Below, piece after piece: positions 59,697 to 64,000 of a stretch of DNA of 64,000 nucleotides. Source of the DNA: Quatrionicoccus australiensis (lineage in GTDB: Bacteria; Pseudomonadota; Gammaproteobacteria; Burkholderiales; Rhodocyclaceae); NCBI RefSeq assembly GCF_020510525.1, contig NZ_CP075188.1:4030001-4094000 (forward strand), in the 5' to 3' direction. The notes beneath the pieces were generated by a model. The model saw nothing but the letters and a program-made list of their open reading frames with translations. It made no database searches and was not told the origin of the DNA. Position numbers and translations under genes: made by a program. The stretch's first letter is position 1, and each line of letters starts with the position of its first letter.

Positions 59697-61304
59697 TCAA
59701 AGGGAGTCGTAACTGATCCGGTCGAAATCAATACCCCGCTGCAGGATGTGCTTGAGACGCAACTGCCAGATCTCGTCGCCGGAAAAAACTTCGAGCACAC
59801 GGCTTGCCTGGTAAACCCCGGCGGGCAAAACGATCGATGCCTCTTCATGGACCACAGGCACCGCAGGCAGCAAAAAGGCGCGCATGAACTTATGGTTTGC
59901 GGAATTGCCTTCACCGGCATAGCGGACGGCACAACCACTCGGCATGCCGGGCAAAATGGCGACACCAACAACCAGCCCGCCATTTTCTTCCTGCATCAGC
60001 CAGGTTGCGTAGACCAGCAGGAAATGCTCGCCATCATGTGGCCGGACCACCATCAACTGGTTATGCGCCAGTTTCTGCCCGGCACAGGTTCTCGCCAGAC
60101 GAAAACCATTCGCCGAATGATTGATCACCGACCACTCGTCAACCGGAAAACTGATGTGCGGCTTGATGCTCAATGCCACTCCCGGTTCGGCCCGGTCGCG
60201 GAAGGTAAACAGCTGATCGAACTCGTCGCGCGAATAGGCTTTGGCGGAATCAGGCTGCTCGAATTCCTGCCCGGTCACGCAGAAATGCATGGCATCAAAG
60301 CCGGTCGCCACATGCGCGATCCCCTCGGTATCGAAGCGCCGGAATTTGCGTGGCGAAGCCGACTGCGTCCAGGGCCGGGAGAGATGTTCGAGCAACTGGA
60401 TGACATGCCCCGAGGTTTCCTCGCCCAGACCAAGCTGGGAGGGCGTCATGCGCTGCCGCAACTGGCTGATCATGTGATTGATCTGCAGGCCGAGACGCGC
60501 CGTATCGAGCCGGCGAGCATCATCGCCCGGACCGTCAGCGACAGCACCCGGGTGCAGCGGGACATCCTTCATCAGTTCGACCACGTAAGGAGGAACTTCC
60601 AGATCGTTTTCAAGCGGGTGGATAGACACCAGCGGCGCCCACATGCCAGCCCAGCGCCGGATCAGATTCAGATTGCGCACGCTGTTGCTGTACGGACTGG
60701 CAATCTCGATCAGCAACAAGGTCGTGTAGGCTGCTGCGCAATGCGTCGCCTGCAAGGTGTTTTCCAGGGCATCCTCGACCGGTGTGTAGGCAACGCCCCA
60801 CTCCTCGGCAGTTTCGTAATAGCCATGCAACTCCATCCAGATGCCGGCCGGCAATTCGCGGCGCGCCCGGTAGTGCTCGAGGATGACCATACCCGTGTAA
60901 TACAGGCAGCGATGCAGGATGGCCGCCATCAGGGCGGAATATTGCGGATTCTCGGCATCAGGTTCCTCGATCCGGGCACACAGCGCATAAGCCTTGCCCA
61001 TGCGACGCCAGGCGGCGACAACCTGCTGAAAACAGTTCTCTTCCTCATCGGCAAGGGGAAGTGCCTTGTTGTGATAACGCCGCGCCATTTCCTCTTCGAC
61101 GAAACACATCGGTACCCGCGCCTGTTCAAGCAGCGCCAGCAGCACACCGGGATCAGGCGGAGTCACCAGCAGGGTATCGAGGAAACGGATCAGCTGCAGT
61201 TCGGCCTGCGCCGGATTGGCCAGCGGCAATTGCGCGATGAAGTCCATCCCGCTTTGCAGATCCGGAATCAACAGTTCGGAGGGATTGTTGTTATTCGTGC
61301 TCAT
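59697..61304 (-). CDS. Large helical protein with a possible PilZ-like region
   Basis: The 535-residue product is mostly helical (about 1-300), then has a beta-rich C-terminal part. A segment WSVINHSANGFRL (about residues 400-412) resembles the NxSxxG end of a PilZ domain, with an arginine-containing stretch before it, but the canonical RxxxR motif is not clear. It may bind c-di-GMP or a related ligand. I do not recognise the full-length family. It lies 12 bases after the HIT gene. Confidence 0.6.
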   Translation of the reverse strand: MSTNNNNPSELLIPDLQSGMDFIAQLPLANPAQAELQLIRFLDTLLVTPPDPGVLLALLEQARVPMCFVEEEMARRYHNKALPLADEEENCFQQVVAAWRRMGKAYALCARIEEPDAENPQYSALMAAILHRCLYYTGMVILEHYRARRELPAGIWMELHGYYETAEEWGVAYTPVEDALENTLQATHCAAAYTTLLLIEIASPYSNSVRNLNLIRRWAGMWAPLVSIHPLENDLEVPPYVVELMKDVPLHPGAVADGPGDDARRLDTARLGLQINHMISQLRQRMTPSQLGLGEETSGHVIQLLEHLSRPWTQSASPRKFRRFDTEGIAHVATGFDAMHFCVTGQEFEQPDSAKAYSRDEFDQLFTFRDRAEPGVALSIKPHISFPVDEWSVINHSANGFRLARTCAGQKLAHNQLMVVRPHDGEHFLLVYATWLMQEENGGLVVGVAILPGMPSGCAVRYAGEGNSANHKFMRAFLLPAVPVVHEEASIVLPAGVYQASRVLEVFSGDEIWQLRLKHILQRGIDFDRISYDSL

Positions 61305-61316
61305 GATGGATCCAGT

Positions 61317-61751
61317 CTATTGTCCGACAGTTCCAAGCGCCAGGGTCAGGGCAGCGACCAGACTGGCATTAGCGACTTCCGGTATCCCGGGGATAGCATC
61401 GCGATGTACCGCTCCCCAGATCGGCTCGGGAAAATGGCGATCATCCTGCCAACGCGGAATGACGTGCCAGTGCACATGCGGCACCATGTTGCCGAAGCTG
61501 GCGAGATTGATCTTGTCCGGTTTGAACAGGTCCCGGACCACGCTCTCGACGGCGAAAACGACGTCCATCAACTGCCGACGCTGGCCGGCGTCAAGATCGG
61601 TCATTTCACGGACATGCGCATTCAGGATGACACGGCAAAAGCCCGGGTAGTGAGGATCTGCAACCCTGACCACGCGGCAAAGCGACGATTGCCAGAGCAC
61701 CTCTCCGCCAGTCGTCGCACACAATTCACACACCTTGCCACTGTTATCCAC
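61317..61751 (-). CDS. HIT-family hydrolase
   Basis: The 144-residue product has the histidine triad VPHVHWHVIPR with His92, 94 and 96, and a Cys pair CELC at the N-terminus. HIT proteins cleave nucleotide phosphoramidates or dinucleotides; the substrate is unknown. Confidence 0.9.
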   Translation of the reverse strand: MDNSGKVCELCATTGGEVLWQSSLCRVVRVADPHYPGFCRVILNAHVREMTDLDAGQRRQLMDVVFAVESVVRDLFKPDKINLASFGNMVPHVHWHVIPRWQDDRHFPEPIWGAVHRDAIPGIPEVANASLVAALTLALGTVGQ

Positions 61752-61861
61752 GTTCGCATCCCCCTTTATGGAGAAAGCATTACACCGGAAACAGAATACT
61801 GCAAGCCGCTACCGGACGGATTGCCAAGATTTACCGGTAGACGGCCAGAAAAAGCAAAAAA

Positions 61862-64000
61862 TCAGAGCAATACGCGCTCGATCCCGCCATTGTTCGCACG
61901 GTCGACGTATTGCACCATCCAGTTTTCACCGAGCAGGTGCTTGGCCATTTCGACGACGATGTAATCCGCCTTGGTGCCGGCATCGTCATCGTAACGCGAC
62001 AGGCCCTGCAGACAGGCCGGGCAGGAAGTCAGGATCTTGACGTCGCCGGTAAAGCCGTCAGCGCGCAAGGCTGTCGCTCCCTTCTCGATTTCTTCCTGCT
62101 TGCGGAATTTGACCTGGGTCGCGATATCCGGACGCGAATAGGCGAAGGAGCCGGCGTCGCCGCAGCAGCGGTCGGTCAGCGGTACTTCCTGGCCCATCAG
62201 CGCCTTGGTCACGGCGAGCGGCGCATAGACCTTCATCGGCGTGTGGCAGGGATCGTGGTACATGTAGCGCGTGCCTTCGACACCTTCCAGCTTGACGCCC
62301 TTTTCCATCAGGTACTCGTGGATGTCGAGCAGGCGGCAGCCCGGGAAGATCTTCTCGAACTGGTATTTCTGCAACTGATCCATGCAGGTGCCGCAGGAGA
62401 CGATCACCGTCTTGATGTCGAGATAGTTCAGCGTGTTGGCGACACGGTGGAAGAGCACGCGGTTGTCGGTGGTGATCTTCTGGCCCTTGTCCTCGTCACC
62501 CGACGAGGTCTGCGGATAGCCGCAGCACAGGTAACCCGGCGGCAGCACCGTGGTCGCGCCGATTTCGTAGAGCATGGCCTGGGTGGCCAGACCGACCTGC
62601 GAGAAAAGGCGCTCGGAGCCGCAACCGGGGAAGTAGAAGACGGCATCCGAGTCCTCGGTCGTCTTCTGCGGATTGCGGATGACCGGGATGACTTCGGCGT
62701 CCTCGATGTCGAGCAGGGCGCGCGAGGTGCGCTTGGGCAGGTTGCCCGGCATCGGCCGGTTGAGGAAGTGGATGACCTGCGTCTTGACGCTGGGCGCACC
62801 CAGCGTGGCCGGCGGATGGGCGCGGCTATCCTGGATCAGGCCGAGCGCCTTGGCCGCCTTGTGGGCGAGGCGCTGTGCCTTGAAGCCGAAGTCCATCATG
62901 ACGCCGCGCATCAGCTTGATGGTCGCCGGATCCTTCAGGTTCAGGTAGGTCATCGCCGCCACGGTACCGGGGCTGAAGCGCTTCTTGTCCTGCTTGCGCA
63001 GGAAATTACGCATGGCGACGGAAACATCGCCAAAATCGATGTCGACCGGACAGGGTTTGACGCAGCGATGGCAGACCGTGCAATGGTCGGCGACATCGTT
63101 GAATTCGTCAAAATGCTTGAGCGAAATGCCGCGCCGGGTCTGCTCCTCGTAGAGGAAGGCCTCGACCAGCAGCGAAGTTGCCAGGATCTTGTTGCGCGGG
63201 CTGTAGAGCAGGTTGGCACGCGGTACATGCGTCGAGCAGACCGGCTTGCACTTGCCGCAGCGCAGGCAGTCCTTGACCATATCGGAGATCTTGCCGATCT
63301 CGGACTGCTCCATGATCAGCGATTCGGTGCCGAGCAGCGAGAACGACGGCGTGTAGGCATTGCCCATGTCGCCGCCGGGCATCAGCTTGCCCTTGTTGAA
63401 ATGGTTGTGCGGATCGACCTTCTGCTTGTAGGCGCGGAAGGGTGCGATTTCGGCGTCGGTCAGGAATTCGAGCTTGGTGATGCCGATGCCGTGCTCGCCG
63501 GAAATCACGCCGTCCAGCGAACGTGCCAGGTGCATGATGCGCTCGACCGCCTTGTTGGCCGTCTGAAGCATCTCGTAATTGTCCGAATTGACCGGGATGT
63601 TGGTGTGCACGTTGCCGTCGCCGGCATGCATGTGCAGCGCAACGAAGACGCGGGCGCGCAGGGTTTCCTTGTGGATCGCCTCGATGCGCTCGATGATCGG
63701 GCGGTAGACACTGCCGTCGAAGATCTTGGAGAGCCGCGAATGCAGTTCCTGCTTCCACGAGACGCGTACCGAGTAATCCTGCAGGCGGTGGAACAAGCGC
63801 GGATTTTCCGCCCGGTTGCTCAGTTCACCGGCCTGCACGCCATAGGACAGGAAGCGCGATTCGGCTTCGGCGAGCGGCAGGTCGAGATTGTCGAGCAACC
63901 ATTCCCAGCGCAGACGCACCGCCTCGACATAGTCCAGGGCCGCCTGGCGGCGATCGCCGATCAGCACGTCGGTATCAAGCGTCGTGTCACCGCGGTGCAG
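61862..64000 (-). CDS. FAD-linked oxidase / 4Fe-4S (GlcD-GlcF-type) oxidoreductase, C-terminal part
   Basis: The frame is open to the window edge, so the N-terminus is missing. The visible 712 residues start in the FAD-linked oxidase C-terminal domain (FVALHMHAGDGNVHTNIPVN), then two 4Fe-4S motifs (CLRCGKCKPVC and CTVCHRCVKPCPVD), then two cysteine-rich CCG domains (CGTCMDQLQKY, RCCGDAGSFAYSRPD). This is the layout of a single-chain lactate or glycolate dehydrogenase-type enzyme. It likely oxidises a 2-hydroxy acid and feeds electrons to quinones; the substrate is not shown. Confidence 0.85.
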   Translation of the reverse strand: MHRGDTTLDTDVLIGDRRQAALDYVEAVRLRWEWLLDNLDLPLAEAESRFLSYGVQAGELSNRAENPRLFHRLQDYSVRVSWKQELHSRLSKIFDGSVYRPIIERIEAIHKETLRARVFVALHMHAGDGNVHTNIPVNSDNYEMLQTANKAVERIMHLARSLDGVISGEHGIGITKLEFLTDAEIAPFRAYKQKVDPHNHFNKGKLMPGGDMGNAYTPSFSLLGTESLIMEQSEIGKISDMVKDCLRCGKCKPVCSTHVPRANLLYSPRNKILATSLLVEAFLYEEQTRRGISLKHFDEFNDVADHCTVCHRCVKPCPVDIDFGDVSVAMRNFLRKQDKKRFSPGTVAAMTYLNLKDPATIKLMRGVMMDFGFKAQRLAHKAAKALGLIQDSRAHPPATLGAPSVKTQVIHFLNRPMPGNLPKRTSRALLDIEDAEVIPVIRNPQKTTEDSDAVFYFPGCGSERLFSQVGLATQAMLYEIGATTVLPPGYLCCGYPQTSSGDEDKGQKITTDNRVLFHRVANTLNYLDIKTVIVSCGTCMDQLQKYQFEKIFPGCRLLDIHEYLMEKGVKLEGVEGTRYMYHDPCHTPMKVYAPLAVTKALMGQEVPLTDRCCGDAGSFAYSRPDIATQVKFRKQEEIEKGATALRADGFTGDVKILTSCPACLQGLSRYDDDAGTKADYIVVEMAKHLLGENWMVQYVDRANNGGIERVLL

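Overview
The window looks like a chromosomal segment of a GC-rich betaproteobacterium of the Rhodocyclales (Dechloromonas/Azonexus-like). This is inferred from three things: the gene order yebC–ruvC–ruvA–ruvB–ybgC–tolQRAB–pal–cpoB–queE, the linkage mnmG–rsmG–parA–parB–atpIBEFHAGDC, and the abundance of cyclic-di-GMP signalling genes. It is almost entirely coding. No gap between genes exceeds 300 bases, and I saw no rRNA, tRNA, CRISPR array, insertion sequence or prophage.

Layout. 1–4.4 kb: the end of a Tim44-like gene, a small membrane protein, a HybE-like chaperone, SelO, and a cyclic-nucleotide-sensor/EAL protein. 4.4–9.7 kb (minus strand): queC and queE of queuosine precursor synthesis, separated by a PAS-PAS-GGDEF-EAL gene with an in-frame amber codon and a PilZ protein; a YeeE-type sulfur transporter follows queC. 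9.8–14.8 kb (minus): the Tol-Pal envelope operon. 15–21 kb: a secreted Ala/Lys-rich protein, the ruvCAB genes with an AI-2E-family membrane gene inserted between ruvA and ruvB, a drug/metabolite transporter, a DnaQ-like exonuclease and yebC. 21–26.9 kb: a HerA-like ATPase, an amidase, a heme-binding DUF3365 protein, a bacteriohemerythrin, and a LysR regulator divergent from a transporter. 26.9–29.3 kb: a regulatory PTS relay (EIIA-Man, HPr, EI). 29.3–36.1 kb: a PhnD-like binding protein co-translated with a hybrid histidine kinase, a tonB-exbB-exbD operon, an HD-GYP protein and riboflavin synthase. 36.2–42.4 kb: a branched-chain amino-acid-type ABC transporter with two tandem binding proteins and a fused permease-ATPase. 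42.4–46.5 kb: a FecR/DUF6600 repeat protein and a receiver-TPR protein. 46.7–57.8 kb: the origin-type cluster mnmG–rsmG–parA–parB followed by the complete F1Fo ATP synthase operon. 57.8–64 kb (minus): ubiJ, ubiE, a DUF971 protein, a possible PilZ-like protein, a HIT hydrolase, and the C-terminal part of a large FAD/Fe-S oxidoreductase that runs off the window.

The most unusual pattern is at junctions between co-translated genes. At three of them (eamA/ruvC, livH/livM, tolQ/tolR) the usual stop-start overlap has been opened by about 105–260 bp. The added DNA forms short open frames of 35–48 codons. Each ends in a TGA that overlaps the ATG of the next gene, so a translating ribosome could still be handed on. 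At ruvC there are two such frames in series, and both begin with a copy of the RuvC N-terminus. Also notable are a 13-base word, GTTGACCGCTGGC, that sits on the stop codon of three unrelated genes, and the W-to-amber change in the GGDEF/EAL gene.
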